Source of the DNA: Flavobacterium sp. ACN2
GTDB lineage: Bacteria; Bacteroidota; Bacteroidia; Flavobacteriales; Flavobacteriaceae
Length of the DNA stretch: 64,000 bases
Direction of reading: 5' to 3'
Assembly (NCBI RefSeq): GCF_002303885.1
Contig: NZ_MRCM01000002.1
Span: 62,001 to 126,000, forward strand
Shown piece by piece: positions 20,201-28,188 of this stretch; position 1 is the stretch's first letter, and each line of letters opens with the position of its first letter. The notes beneath the pieces were generated by a model. It searched no databases. It worked only from the letters and a program-made list of their open reading frames with translations, and was not told where the DNA came from. A program made the position numbers and the translations under genes.

Positions 20201-21426
20201 TTTGCTGTTACAATTTCTCTAATATTAGAGTTTAAATAACTTCCTGCTTTTCCAATTGAAGCTGGATCGTATTTGTTATTTGTATTATCTGTAGGGGAAT
20301 CTATTGGGTTATTAAAGAATCCCGCAGGATTTGTAATTACAACAACTTGGTTATCTGGAACACCAGAAACCTGTCCTTCCCCTAAATCCTGAAGCGCAAT
20401 AACGTTTCTTAAGTTGTTACTGGTTGTTGTTACCCTATTTTGTTTATTCGTTACCCATACTTCGATTCTGGTAACTTGAACACGGCTGTCAATTAATGGG
20501 TAGTTTTTAAGAGAAGAATCATATTTATTTCTAAAGTATTGTGATAAGAAGAAATGTCGGTCATTATCATAATCTAAGGCAAACAAATCGAAGTTTTGTA
20601 CGGTACCACCACCCTCTGCGACTATACTTTTGGTTTGAGACTTTTGTTCTGAGAAAACTCCCGTAACAGTTGTCTTACCAAATTGCAGTTGTGCTTTGAC
20701 CCCAAATAAACTTTGTGCGCCTCGAATTAAGGTACTATTTAAAGGCATGCTCACATTACCGACCTCAACTTTCTGAACAATATCGTCTTCCGAAGGCGTG
20801 TAAGCTAGTTTAAATAAATTCTGAAAAGCAAATGTAGATTGTGTATCGTAGTTGGCATTTACCTCCAAACGAGTTCCAATTTTTCCCATTAAACTCATAC
20901 TGATTCTTTGATCAAAATCAAAAGTTAGAGAGGATCTGTTTCTTGGCGAAAATGAAGGGTTGTCTTGTTTAGTATAACGCATACCCAAGTCCATTTCTAC
21001 TGACCCTGTGGGCTTTACATCTATGGTATTACTTCCAAAAATGCTTTCGAACAAACTCGAATTGATATAATATCTTGGCAATAAATCTTTTTTGGCTGCC
21101 TCGGCTCCCGCTTTTTTACCATCAATAGCATCAGATTTTTTTCTAAAATAATCTCTTCTTGCTTCTTTCAGAACTAAATCTTCGTATTCTTTTGGAGTTA
21201 GAATTAAAGGGTAATTGATGGAGAAACCATCTACCGAATTGGTATAGATATAACGATCCGTAATAGGATCGTATCTATATGCCGAAAGTACGCTCGGAGG
21301 ATCTTCGAGCTCTATCTTACCTACTGAAAACTGAGTTTTAGTTGTATCTTGTGCCGCCGGTGTAACCTGTGCCCGTAAAACATTACCGCAGAGCAATACC
21401 AGCAACAAAATACAAATTTTACGCAT
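14227..21426 (-). CDS. sprA: SprA, type IX secretion outer-membrane translocon (gliding motility)
   Basis: 2399 residues, the expected giant size. SprA (Sov in Porphyromonas) forms the very large outer-membrane beta-barrel through which type IX substrates leave the cell; in F. johnsoniae it is required for gliding. The product starts with a signal peptide (RKICILLLVLLCGNVLRAQ). SprA-type motifs recur: GSVEMDLGMRYTKQDNPSFS, RISMSLMGKIGTRLEVNANY, the repeated EDIVQKVEVGNVSMPLNSTL and GVKAQLQFGKTTVTGVFSEQ. It ends with barrel strands and a terminal Phe-Gly-Asn. It begins 25 bp after ruvA and is probably transcribed with it. Confidence 0.96.
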   Translation of the reverse strand: MRKICILLLVLLCGNVLRAQVTPAAQDTTKTQFSVGKIELEDPPSVLSAYRYDPITDRYIYTNSVDGFSINYPLILTPKEYEDLVLKEARRDYFRKKSDAIDGKKAGAEAAKKDLLPRYYINSSLFESIFGSNTIDVKPTGSVEMDLGMRYTKQDNPSFSPRNRSSLTFDFDQRISMSLMGKIGTRLEVNANYDTQSTFAFQNLFKLAYTPSEDDIVQKVEVGNVSMPLNSTLIRGAQSLFGVKAQLQFGKTTVTGVFSEQKSQTKSIVAEGGGTVQNFDLFALDYDNDRHFFLSQYFRNKYDSSLKNYPLIDSRVQVTRIEVWVTNKQNRVTTTSNNLRNVIALQDLGEGQVSGVPDNQVVVITNPAGFFNNPIDSPTDNTNNKYDPASIGKAGSYLNSNIREIVTAKSGFNNTNVNEGTDYSVLENARKLTTNEYTFNAQLGYISLQQRLANDEILAVAFEYTVGGKTYQVGEFGSDGVDATVVTGNNNANQAIVTQSLVLKMLKSSLTNVQNPVWNLMMKNVYQIPQAYQIKQEDFRLNILYTDPSPINYITPVTGSTFPANPAPDDKVDQTPLLNVFNLDRLNYNNDPQMGGDGFFDYVPGVTVDVQNARIIFTTKEPFGELLFRKLNTNSGESYNDPATYNANQRKYVFRNMYRNTQAGALQDSDKNKFLLRGKYKSSGSNGIPIGAFNVPQGSVVVTAAGRVLVEGIDYSVDYQLGRVQILDPSLQASNTPIEVSLENNSIFGQQTRRFMGFNVEHKISEKFVVGGTFLKMTERPFTQKSSYGQESVNNTIFGFNGNYATEVPFLTRLANKLPNIDTDVPSNLSIRGEVAFLKPDAPKASDFEGEATIYIDDFEGTQTTIDMRSAYAWSLASTPFITSATDNTFNANSNTLEYGFKRAKLAWYTIDPIFYTSKPSGVSNDDLSLNSTRRIYSRELYPNTDIAQGQIQVVNTLDLTYYPSDRGPYNNNPNFSSSSPSSNFGGIMRALNSTNFEQGNVEYIQFWVLDPYVGTGQAQGTNNGKIYFNLGEVSEDVLKDGRKQYENGLGPDQIMVNPQPIWGDVPASQSLIYAFDTNPDNRKNQDVGLDGLPDAKEGSIYTNYAGEEDPAADNYKYFLNTEGGILQRYKRYNGTEGNSAVSVDDPNRGSTTLPDVEDINRDNTMSTINAYYEYSIDVRPGMQVGENYITDIREVQNVDLPNGSTTNARWIQFKIPVSKPQNTIGNITDFRSIRFMRMFMTGFNDQMTVRFGALDLVRGEWRKYTGTLDANDTNPDDDGTQFDVAAVNIQENGTKCPVNYVIPPGVQREQLYNNNTIINQNEQSLALRIAGSGLEYQDSRAVFKNVSVDMRQYKKLKMFLHAESLPNETQLLDDEMIGFIRFGNDFTQNFYQIEIPLKVTRTGGSCTISPDQVWLEENNIDVALSLLTRMKILGMNIDINSPKRDINGIYYPDRDPDVDGGDQDGKLTLGIKGNPNFGLVRNLMVGVKSAANHKDIMGEVWFNELRMSDLENKGGMAALLNVDTNMADLMTLSASGKKSTIGFGSLEQGANERDREDIQQYNIVTNINLGKLLPPKWGINLPFNYAIGEEVITPEYDPFNQDIKLDQLIAETTDPTEKENIRTRAVDYTKRKSINFIGVRKDRAPEQKPHVYDVENFTFSQSYNQVERHDYEVESYNDEQSNTSVNYAYTFQPKEVVPFKQTKFMKTSEYWKLLSDFNINYLPSNVSFNTNILRQSNRQQYRQVDVEGIGLDPLYRRNFAFNYQYGFGFNLTKSLKLNYTAASNNIVRNFLNDDNTPKEDFNIWDDYFDIGIPNQHLQQLVLNYDIPINKIPIFSFIKANYSYTADYNWQRSSTALSQYVDDSGVSWDLGNTVQNANSNTFSTTLNMNTLYKYLGLTPGGKPAKPKPVAPPKPGEKIVNTAKPVTSSNPFYDGLIGVLTSIKNVQINYTKNSGTVLPGYIPGVGFFGTSKPSLGFVFGSQDDVRFEAAKNGWLTNYQNFNQNFTQVSNKLLKVMANVDLLPDLKIDLAMDRAYSENSSEQYSVDQNTGEYIALSPYSYGMFSISTVLIKTAFSTSSETESSAFDDFRSNRLVIANRLAEQHYGGGEIPRYGDANNPIPDESDPNYKIYVANQGYPIGFSKSNQAVLLPSFMAAYTGADASKSSTGIFRSFPIPNWNVKYNGLMRYKYFKDHFRRFSLQHNYRASYTISQFRSNFDYLETPGGQDVNTNFFNKTIMSNVNLVEQFSPLMRIDFELKNSFRLLTEVKKDRALSMSFDNNLLTEVKGIEYVVGVGYRFKDVIISSRLADNPTGIIKSDINIKADFSYRNNETLVRYLDYDNNQLAAGQNIWTLKLTADYAFSKNLTAIFYYDHSFSKAVISTSFPLTNIRSGFTLRYNFGN

Positions 21427-21451
21427 AGAATTCTTTTATATAAAATGAAAT

Positions 21452-22033
21452 TTATAAGCTTTTTAAAGCCTTTTTGATAATTGTTTCAACGGTAGCTTCT
21501 GGATCTTCTTTTACGATTCTTTCTACCACTTTTTCTGAAGCTTTTCGGACAAAACCTAACACTTCTAGAGCAGATAACGCTTCATCTCGGTTTCTATTGT
21601 TTTGAACAGCAAAAACTTCGTCAATATCGTACAATTTAACAACTTTTTCCTTTAAATCAAGTATAACTCTTTGTGCCGTTTTGTTTCCAATCCCTTTGAT
21701 AGATTGGATTACGCCAACATCTCCCGATGCAATAGCGTTTATAATTTGTTTTGGCTCTATAGACGAAAGCATCGTTCTCGCGATTCCAGCTCCGATTCCT
21801 GAAACAGAAAGCAGCATTCTAAAAATTTCGCGCTCCGATTTTTCGGCAAAACCATATAAAGTATGCGCATCTTCTTTAATTTGAAGATGCGTATACAATT
21901 TTATATTTTCAGAATTTGGAATTAAGGAGAAAGTATGTAGCGATATATTTACCTGATAACCAACCCCTCCACAATCAATTACAACCTCTGTAGGATTCTT
22001 TTCTACTAATCTTCCCTGCAAATGTGCTATCAT
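21452..22033 (-). CDS. ruvA: Holliday junction branch migration protein RuvA
   Basis: DNA-binding subunit of the RuvABC resolvasome; it holds the four-way junction while RuvB pumps it. 193 residues, normal length. N-terminal OB fold (MIAHLQGRLVEKNPTEVVID), two helix-hairpin-helix motifs (LLSVSGIGAGIARTML and QSIKGIGNKTAQRVILDLKE) and a C-terminal RuvB-binding domain (ALSALEVLGFVRKASEKVVE). ruvB is at 40.7 kb in a different operon. A TATATTTG -7 box (22053-22060) lies just upstream. Confidence 0.95.
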   Translation of the reverse strand: MIAHLQGRLVEKNPTEVVIDCGGVGYQVNISLHTFSLIPNSENIKLYTHLQIKEDAHTLYGFAEKSEREIFRMLLSVSGIGAGIARTMLSSIEPKQIINAIASGDVGVIQSIKGIGNKTAQRVILDLKEKVVKLYDIDEVFAVQNNRNRDEALSALEVLGFVRKASEKVVERIVKEDPEATVETIIKKALKSL

Positions 22034-22111
22034 AAATGTAATTTATTAGTATCAAATATAACAAAAATGCCATAAAACTACGACAAATTTGTTCAATCCT
22101 TGTTAGAACGT

Positions 22112-24403
22112 TTATTGTGTTATTTTATTCTTTTTACTTTCTTTTTCCTGTGCATCAATAACAGCAATAGCTGCCATATTTACCATTTCTTCAACGCTAG
22201 CACCCAATTGGAAAATGTGAACTGGTTTGCCCATACCCATCATAATTGGTCCTATTGAATTCACTTTATACAATTCTTTCAATAATTTGTAAGTGATATT
22301 TGCTGACTCTAAGTTAGGGAAAACCAATGTATTCACTTTTTTTCCTGCTAATTTAGAGAATGGGAATTTCTCTTGAAGCATTTCTGGATTTAATGCAAAA
22401 TCTGCTTGAATTTCTCCATCAACAATTAATTCTGGATGATTTTTATGCAAGTAAGCTACCGCTTCTCTAACTTTTGAAGCGCTTTCGCTAGTTGAAGAAC
22501 CAAAGTTTGAGAATGAAACCATTGCTATAACGGGCTCAATACCAAACATTTTTGCCGTTTTTGCGGTCATAATTGCAATGTTAATCAAATCTTGTGCAGA
22601 CGGATTAATGTTTATTGCAGTATCTGATAAAAACATTGGCCCACGAGAAGTAAGCATCATATTTGCAGTTGCTACCAAAGAAGCGTTAGGCGCTTTTTCG
22701 ATCAACTGAAGCATTGGCTTAACTACTGAAGGATAGCTTCTAGAATGCCCTGTTACCACTGCATCTGCTTCTCCTTCGTTAACCATCATAGCAGCAAAGT
22801 AGTTTCTTTCGCGCATGAATTTTTCAGCATCCAATTTAGAAACACCTCTTCTTCCTCTAGCTTCCCAGAAAGATTTTGCAAACTTGTTACGTCTTACGGC
22901 TTCCTCATCTGTTTTTGGATCGATAATTTCTAAATCGGCATCAAAACCTAATTCTGCTTTTAATTCCAAAATCTGCTCTTTGTTTCCTAATAAGATTGGG
23001 AATCCGATTCCGTCTTCGTAAACAATTTGTGCTGCTTTTAAAACGTTTAATTGATCTGCTTCGGCAAAAACAATTTTCTTTGGATTTAATTTTGCACGGT
23101 TTGTAATCAAACGCACCATTTTGTTATCGTTACCCATACGTTCGCGAAGAACATCTTCGTAAGCTGCCCAGTCTGTAATAGGATTTTTTGCTACTCCAGA
23201 TTCCATTGCTGCTTTTGCAACCGCTGGAGCTACAACTGTAATCAATCTAGGATCGAATGGTTTAGGAATAATATATTCTTGACCAAAACCAAGTTTTGTT
23301 GCACCGTATGCTACGTTAACTTGTTCTGGAACTGGTTCTTTTGCCAAAATAGCTAAAGCTTTTACAGCCGCCATTTTCATTTCTTCGTTAATTTTTGTCG
23401 CTCTTACGTCTAGCGCTCCTCTAAAGATATAAGGAAAACCTAAAACGTTATTTACCTGATTAGGAAAATCTGAACGTCCCGTAGCCATAATAACATCTTT
23501 ACGAGTTTCTGTAGCTAAATTATAATCGATTTCCGGGTTCGGGTTTGCCATTGCAAAAACGATCGGATTTTTAGACATTGTCAATAACATTTCTGGCGAA
23601 AGAATATCTCCAGAAGATAATCCGATGAAAACGTCAGCGTCTTTTACCGCTTCTGCCAAAGGAATCTGAGGTCCGTCAATCGCATATTTTAATTGTAAAT
23701 CTGAAAGTGCAGGATTATCTTTAGTTAAAAGTCCTTTACTATTGTACATTAAAACGTTTTCAACTTTTACTCCAAGTAAAACATATAAATCTGTACACGC
23801 AATCGCCGCAGATCCTGCTCCAGAAACTACTACTTTTACGTCTTCTGCTTTTTTACCTGCCAATTCAAGTGCATTGATTAAAGCTGCAGAAGAGATAATT
23901 GCTGTTCCGTGCTGGTCGTCGTGCATTACCGGAATATCCAATTCTTCGATCAATCTTCTTTCTATTTCGAAAGATTCTGGAGCTTTAATATCTTCCAAAT
24001 TGATACCACCAAAAGTTGGAGCAATATTTTTTACAGTTTGAATAAATTCTTCCACATTTTCAGTATCGATTTCGATATCAAAAACGTCTATATCAGAAAA
24101 TATTTTAAATAATAAACCTTTTCCTTCCATTACAGGTTTTCCTGCTTCTGGACCAATATTTCCAAGACCTAAAACAGCTGTACCGTTTGAGATTACGGCT
24201 ACTAAATTTCCTTTGGCTGTATATTTATAAACGTCTTCTTTGTTTGCTGCGATTTCTAAACATGGTTCTGCAACTCCTGGCGAATAAGCCAATGATAAGT
24301 CTCTCTGGGTTGCATATTTTTTTGTTGGAACTACCTGAATTTTTCCTGGAGTTGGTTCTGCATGGTACAGTAACGCCTCTCTTCTTTTACTCTCTTTGTT
24401 CAT
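22112..24403 (-). CDS. maeB: NADP-dependent malic enzyme with phosphotransacetylase-like C-terminal domain
   Basis: Oxidatively decarboxylates malate to pyruvate, making NADPH. 763 residues. The malic enzyme half is about 1-425: [14 protein letters not shown]; catalytic region [20 protein letters not shown]; nucleotide-binding [17 protein letters not shown] phosphotransacetylase-like half follows at about 430-755 ([57 protein letters not shown]). In MaeB-type enzymes the second domain binds acetyl-CoA and regulates activity; it is not expected to act as a phosphotransacetylase. Monocistronic by position, with a TATCTTTG box at 24428-24435. Confidence 0.95.
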   Translation of the reverse strand: MNKESKRREALLYHAEPTPGKIQVVPTKKYATQRDLSLAYSPGVAEPCLEIAANKEDVYKYTAKGNLVAVISNGTAVLGLGNIGPEAGKPVMEGKGLLFKIFSDIDVFDIEIDTENVEEFIQTVKNIAPTFGGINLEDIKAPESFEIERRLIEELDIPVMHDDQHGTAIISSAALINALELAGKKAEDVKVVVSGAGSAAIACTDLYVLLGVKVENVLMYNSKGLLTKDNPALSDLQLKYAIDGPQIPLAEAVKDADVFIGLSSGDILSPEMLLTMSKNPIVFAMANPNPEIDYNLATETRKDVIMATGRSDFPNQVNNVLGFPYIFRGALDVRATKINEEMKMAAVKALAILAKEPVPEQVNVAYGATKLGFGQEYIIPKPFDPRLITVVAPAVAKAAMESGVAKNPITDWAAYEDVLRERMGNDNKMVRLITNRAKLNPKKIVFAEADQLNVLKAAQIVYEDGIGFPILLGNKEQILELKAELGFDADLEIIDPKTDEEAVRRNKFAKSFWEARGRRGVSKLDAEKFMRERNYFAAMMVNEGEADAVVTGHSRSYPSVVKPMLQLIEKAPNASLVATANMMLTSRGPMFLSDTAININPSAQDLINIAIMTAKTAKMFGIEPVIAMVSFSNFGSSTSESASKVREAVAYLHKNHPELIVDGEIQADFALNPEMLQEKFPFSKLAGKKVNTLVFPNLESANITYKLLKELYKVNSIGPIMMGMGKPVHIFQLGASVEEMVNMAAIAVIDAQEKESKKNKITQ

Positions 24404-24496
24404 TTTTTTAGCATTTATTCTAGCTTACAAAGATATAAGTCTTGTTTTAAAATGGCGTCTTTTTAGCGTTTTCTTTTCTTAAATTCTATTCGAATA

Positions 24497-24529
24497 AATA
24501 AAAAAAGTCCAATAGAAATTGGACTCGTT
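24497..24529 (-). terminator. Intrinsic terminator after the CBS gene
   Basis: Stem AGTCCAAT-AGAA-ATTGGACT (24506-24525), followed on the minus strand by eight or more T. It lies between the CBS gene and maeB and isolates maeB from upstream transcription. Confidence 0.8.
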
Positions 24530-24556
24530 TGAATTTTTATCGTTTTTAGCTACTGT

Positions 24557-24982
24557 TTATTGAGAAATATAAGAATTCAAATGATTGATTGTGTCTTTTT
24601 GAATTTCTATAATTGCCTTTACCACATCACTGATTGAAATTACTCCAACCACTGTTCCGTCTTCTAAAACAGGCAGGTGTCTTATTCTTTTTTCGCTCAT
24701 AAGTTCCATACAATCTTCAAGATTATCTGAAAGTTTTACCGTAAAAACATTACTTTCCATAATCTCATGAACAAAAGTTTCTTTAGAAGATTTATCCTTC
24801 AGAACAATTTTTCTGGCATAATCCCTTTCCGACAATATTCCTTTTAAAATAGTATCATCCATAACTAAAATTGCTCCAATGTTTTTTTCTCCCATAACTT
24901 TTAACGCATCATAAACCGTTAAATTGGAGAAGATAGAATACACATTCCTTCCTTTTGCTTTAAGTATTTGATCTACAGTCAT
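24557..24982 (-). CDS. CBS domain-containing protein
   Basis: 141 residues consisting of one CBS pair: the first repeat about 8-62 (TVYDALKVMGEKNIGAILVM, then GILSERDYARKIVLK), the second about 75-130 (DNLEDCMELMSEKRIRHLPV, then GVISISDVVKAIIE). CBS pairs bind adenine nucleotides and usually regulate a partner. Here the domain stands alone, so the partner is unknown. Similar stand-alone proteins are widespread in bacteria. Monocistronic, with its own terminator. Confidence 0.88.
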   Translation of the reverse strand: MTVDQILKAKGRNVYSIFSNLTVYDALKVMGEKNIGAILVMDDTILKGILSERDYARKIVLKDKSSKETFVHEIMESNVFTVKLSDNLEDCMELMSEKRIRHLPVLEDGTVVGVISISDVVKAIIEIQKDTINHLNSYISQ

Positions 24983-25214
24983 AATGAAAAATTTTTAGGT
25001 TTATAAAGTTAAAACAAAAACCAACACGATCTACAGCGAAATCGATTTTTTAAAAACATAAACAATTCATTTTAAACATAATACATCAGAATTTATATTT
25101 TAAAAATTATAGTGTAAAGAATGAATTTGTTTAGAATTGTTTTTTGAAGAAAATTAGATTTTTTAACGTTTGCCGACCAGAAAGCCCTAGCGAGGTTTTT
25201 TCATTTTTTTTGAC

Positions 25215-25420
25215 TATTAACAATGCTCCAGCGGAACATAATATTAATTTAGGTAAAAATTATAGTAAAGAAAAAGGCTCCAGCGGAGCATAATATTTAT
25301 AGCTGAAAAAATATACCAAAAGAAAAAAGCTCCAGAGGAGCGACATATCACCCCTCTGGGGCTTTTAGGTAGGTGCTTAATATATTTTCTATAAATATTT
25401 CGTCCCGCTGGGACTTAGGA
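25215..25420. repeat. Cluster of short interspersed palindromes (GCTCCAGCGGAGC type)
   Basis: Five palindromic cores occur within about 200 bp of non-coding DNA: ATGCTCCAGCGGAACAT (25223-25239), GCTCCAGCGGAGC (25277-25289), GCTCCAGAGGAGC (25329-25341), CCCCTCTGGGG (25351-25361) and GTCCCGCTGGGAC (25402-25414). The cores are GC-rich against an AT-rich background and share the form NCTCCNGNGGAGN or its compensated variants. This is the look of a REP-like intergenic element. The rest of the 24983-25434 spacer shows nothing else that I recognise. Confidence 0.6.
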
Positions 25421-25434
25421 AATAATAATTTTAG

Positions 25435-25677
25435 TTATGAATTTTCCGAAAATATTTTACTGATTAAAGCTGCCGATTCTATCTTTAATGCATCTGCTAT
25501 TGAAAAAAGTAAACTGATGGAAATATTTTGTTCTCCCTTTTCAATTCGTTGAATAGTCCGCACATCAACATTACATAATGTTGATAATTGTTCTTGCGTA
25601 ATGCTTTCTTTTTGTCTGAGTTCCTTGATTAATATACCTAATCTAACAATTTCTAACTCGTATTTATTCTTTTCCAC
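25435..25677 (-). CDS. Small XRE-family helix-turn-helix transcriptional regulator
   Basis: 80 residues, essentially one Cro/C1-type HTH: LGILIKELRQKESITQEQLS, then TLCNVDVRTIQRIEKGEQN and ISLLFSIADALKIESAALI. No effector or dimerisation domain is present beyond this. The start is GTG at 25677; an in-frame TGA lies two codons upstream, so it cannot be longer. It is divergent from an unknown gene, and a 16-bp perfect palindrome lies in the 90-bp gap, the usual place for an autoregulatory operator. Confidence 0.8.
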   Translation of the reverse strand: MEKNKYELEIVRLGILIKELRQKESITQEQLSTLCNVDVRTIQRIEKGEQNISISLLFSIADALKIESAALISKIFSENS

Positions 25678-25711
25678 AAATCAAATCTATCAAACTGTGT
25701 TAAAAAACAAC

Positions 25712-25727
25712 ACGACATATATGTCGT
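25712..25727. promoter_or_regulatory. Perfect 16-bp palindrome, candidate operator of the XRE regulator
   Basis: The sequence ACGACATATATGTCGT reads the same on both strands. It sits in the short gap between the divergent XRE regulator and the unknown gene at 25768, and covers the place where the -33 box of the unknown gene would fall relative to its -7 box at 25743-25750. Binding by the regulator is inferred from position and symmetry. Confidence 0.55.
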
Positions 25728-25742
25728 ATTAAAATTTAATAT

Positions 25743-25750
25743 TATTTTTG
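25743..25750 (+). promoter_or_regulatory. Candidate -7 element of the 25768 gene
   Basis: TATTTTTG matches the Bacteroidota -7 consensus TANNTTTG and lies 17 bp before the ATG. The region 17-19 bp further upstream has no TTTG and instead holds the palindrome at 25712-25727. Confidence 0.5.
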
Positions 25751-25767
25751 CTTAAAAAAATCTTACA

Positions 25768-26109
25768 ATGGAAGCGACTGAAATCAAAAATTTAGATCAT
25801 CTAAAAAAACTAACCTCTTTATATTTTCATACTTTAAAACCAATAAATGATAAAACCGACTCAAACTTTGCTCAGATTAAATTTCAAAATTATTCTGAAA
25901 TGGGTTATTTCATTTCCGACATGCTGAAAATGTGCATTTTGGCTTTAGATCAAAACGCTCATAATTTTTTAGAGAATAATAAAAAACAGTCTATAAATGT
26001 AAGTTTAATATTAGAAACTATATTGCAATTAATTCCTTTGGATGAATTTGAATTTTTAAGTGAGATTAATGAAATAATAATGAACGATTCAAACTGCATT
26101 AATTCATAA
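25768..26109 (+). CDS. Hypothetical protein divergent from XRE regulator
   Basis: 113 residues, no recognised family. Predicted mostly helical, acidic, no signal peptide or membrane helix, so probably cytoplasmic. It has a promoter-like box directly upstream, a bidirectional terminator directly downstream and normal Flavobacterium codon use, which support it as a real gene. The divergent XRE regulator and the palindrome between them suggest a regulated pair. I cannot assign a function; a helical regulatory or antitoxin-like partner is only one possibility. Confidence 0.65.
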   Translation: MEATEIKNLDHLKKLTSLYFHTLKPINDKTDSNFAQIKFQNYSEMGYFISDMLKMCILALDQNAHNFLENNKKQSINVSLILETILQLIPLDEFEFLSEINEIIMNDSNCINS

Positions 26110-26111
26110 AT

Positions 26112-26147
26112 AAAAACCCTTTTCTAGAATTTAGAAAAGGGGTTTTA
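26112..26147. terminator. Bidirectional terminator between convergent genes
   Basis: Inverted repeat CCCTTTTCTA/TAGAAAAGGG with flanking A- and T-runs. It ends the unknown gene (+) and the OmpA/PorP/adhesin operon (-). Confidence 0.75.
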
Positions 26148-26167
26148 TAATTTATAAAGAAAATGTT

Positions 26168-28180
26168 TTACATCGATACAATAATAAACTCGCTTCGTCT
26201 ATTTTGCATGTGCTGTTTTTCTGTACATTTTACTCCGTCTGCACATTTATTAACTAATTGCGTTTCTCCATAGCCTTTTGCACTTAATCGATCTTCGCTG
26301 ATTCCTTTTTGAACTAACCAGTTTTTGGTTGATTGTGCCCTTTTTTCTGAAAGAATCTGATTGCTTTCTGAAGAAGAACGGCTATCAGTATGCGAACGAA
26401 TATCAAGTCTCATATTTGGATAATCATTTAAAAGATTAACCACTTTCATTAATTGTGGCTCTGATGTCTTTTTAATAGTTGCTTTACCCAAATCAAAGAA
26501 ATTCATAGGCAGGTTTAACAGTTTTGCAATGTCTACACCTACACGCATAGAACTCAATTTTACTGGACTAATTGCCACTTTTTTGATCGCTACCGTTTTT
26601 GCTGCAAGTGGTTTAAAGACTTTATTTAATGCAATCATTTCAGTAGTTTCTCCTTTTTCTTTAAGGATTGTTACTACAACTTCTTTGGCATTATAATCGT
26701 TTTTAGCAGTCCTAATGGTGTATTTTTTACCACATCTTAGATCAGGAAAAATGTAATTTCCTTTTTCATCTGTAGTGATTGTTCCAACTGGATCAAATTT
26801 TTCATTAAACAAAGTCAGAGAAGTATTAGACAATATTTCCTTTGTCTCTGCGTCTGTTACTGTTCCCGATAAATTTTGTTCGCAGATTAATCTTCTTGTT
26901 TCTGTAAATCTGTAAATATCATCCATCCCCAGTCCGTTTTCTCTGTTTGAAGAAAAATAACCGCTTCTGCTTTTACTGTCAATACTGAAGGCAAAATCGT
27001 CTTGTTTACTATTTACAGGTTCTCCAACATTTAAAACGTCATCATAAGTTCCGTTAGCTTTAATACGAGAAGCAAAAATGTCTAATCCACCTAAACCTGG
27101 ACGTCCGTCTGTAGCAAAATACAATTCATTTTCTCCAGAAATAAAAGGAAAGGTTTCTCTTCCTTCTGTATTAATAGTTGGGCCTAAGTTTTCGGGTGTA
27201 CCAAAAGTTCCATCATTATTAATTGCAACTTTATAAATATCAGATTGTCCTAAAGCTCCTGGCATATCTGATGCAAAATAAAGTGTTTTTTCGTCTACGC
27301 TTAAAGCGGGATGCGCCGTACTGTATTGATCGCTATTGAACGGAAGTTCTGCAACATTTTTCCATTCGTTATCGATCAATTCTGCTTTGTACAATTTTAA
27401 TAGCGTTACATTTTTGTCGTTGCTTCTTCTTTTACCATCTGTAAAATTATTTCTAGTAAAATACATCGTTCGTCCATCTTTAGTAAAAATCGGACTCGAC
27501 TCATTGAAATTATCTTTTTTCCTTTTTACTAAAAGTTCTGGTTTTCCAACGCTTCCGTCTGGAAGCAGATCTGCTGTGTATAATCTAGAGAAAGATCGGT
27601 TTGTCCATTGAAAATTAGCTTTAACAACTCCGCCTGTATCGCGTGCAGAAGTAAAAACGATTTTATTATTGTAAACAGCACTTCCGTAATCTGAATATCG
27701 AGAATTAACGCCAGCGTCGGCAATTTGGAATCGGCCTGAGTTTTCTTTTATATCTTCTAAATAATTCTTGTCACTTCTAATAAGATCTGCTCTCTTTTCT
27801 GCAGTTGCTTTTTGATTGAATTTCTGCAAAATCTCATCAGATCTACGATAATCTCCTCCCGATTTTAATGATTGTGCGTATCGATACAAATATTCAGCAT
27901 CTTGGTTTTCGTTTATTATAAACAGTTGTTCATACCATTTTAAGGCTTTCTTTAATTCACCATTAAAATAGTATGAATTTGCCAAACGCTGAATTACACC
28001 TTCGTTGGTAGTTTCAGCATTTACTAAAGTCTCGTATACTTTTATGGCATCCGCGTAAGCGTACTCTTCGTATTTTTTATCTGCATATTTTATATTCATC
28101 GTAGTAAATGGATTTTGTGCATTTACATTTGAAAAAAAACAAAACAGTAAAATAATCAATATTAAATTTCTAGCTTTCAT
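26168..28180 (-). CDS. OmpA family protein with PD40 beta-propeller repeats (type IX secretion/adhesin operon)
   Basis: 670 residues. A signal peptide ends NVNAQ. TPR-like helices follow at about 30-130 (YKVYETLVNAET-type pairs), then WD40-like/PD40 strands at about 160-420 (repeated YFASDMPGALGQSDIYK and YFATDGRPGLGGLDIFASR). Next comes a carboxypeptidase-regulatory beta domain (about 430-510) and an OmpA peptidoglycan-binding domain (about 555-665: RLDIRSHTDSRSSSESNQIL, KGYGETQLVNKC). The domain order resembles PorE-type proteins linked to type IX secretion. It is the last gene of the operon with the PorP/SprF-like protein (8 bp gap) and the giant adhesin, and probably anchors the outer-membrane assembly to peptidoglycan. 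Confidence 0.88.
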   Translation of the reverse strand: MKARNLILIILLFCFFSNVNAQNPFTTMNIKYADKKYEEYAYADAIKVYETLVNAETTNEGVIQRLANSYYFNGELKKALKWYEQLFIINENQDAEYLYRYAQSLKSGGDYRRSDEILQKFNQKATAEKRADLIRSDKNYLEDIKENSGRFQIADAGVNSRYSDYGSAVYNNKIVFTSARDTGGVVKANFQWTNRSFSRLYTADLLPDGSVGKPELLVKRKKDNFNESSPIFTKDGRTMYFTRNNFTDGKRRSNDKNVTLLKLYKAELIDNEWKNVAELPFNSDQYSTAHPALSVDEKTLYFASDMPGALGQSDIYKVAINNDGTFGTPENLGPTINTEGRETFPFISGENELYFATDGRPGLGGLDIFASRIKANGTYDDVLNVGEPVNSKQDDFAFSIDSKSRSGYFSSNRENGLGMDDIYRFTETRRLICEQNLSGTVTDAETKEILSNTSLTLFNEKFDPVGTITTDEKGNYIFPDLRCGKKYTIRTAKNDYNAKEVVVTILKEKGETTEMIALNKVFKPLAAKTVAIKKVAISPVKLSSMRVGVDIAKLLNLPMNFFDLGKATIKKTSEPQLMKVVNLLNDYPNMRLDIRSHTDSRSSSESNQILSEKRAQSTKNWLVQKGISEDRLSAKGYGETQLVNKCADGVKCTEKQHMQNRRSEFIIVSM

Positions 28181-28188
28181 AGGTTGTA

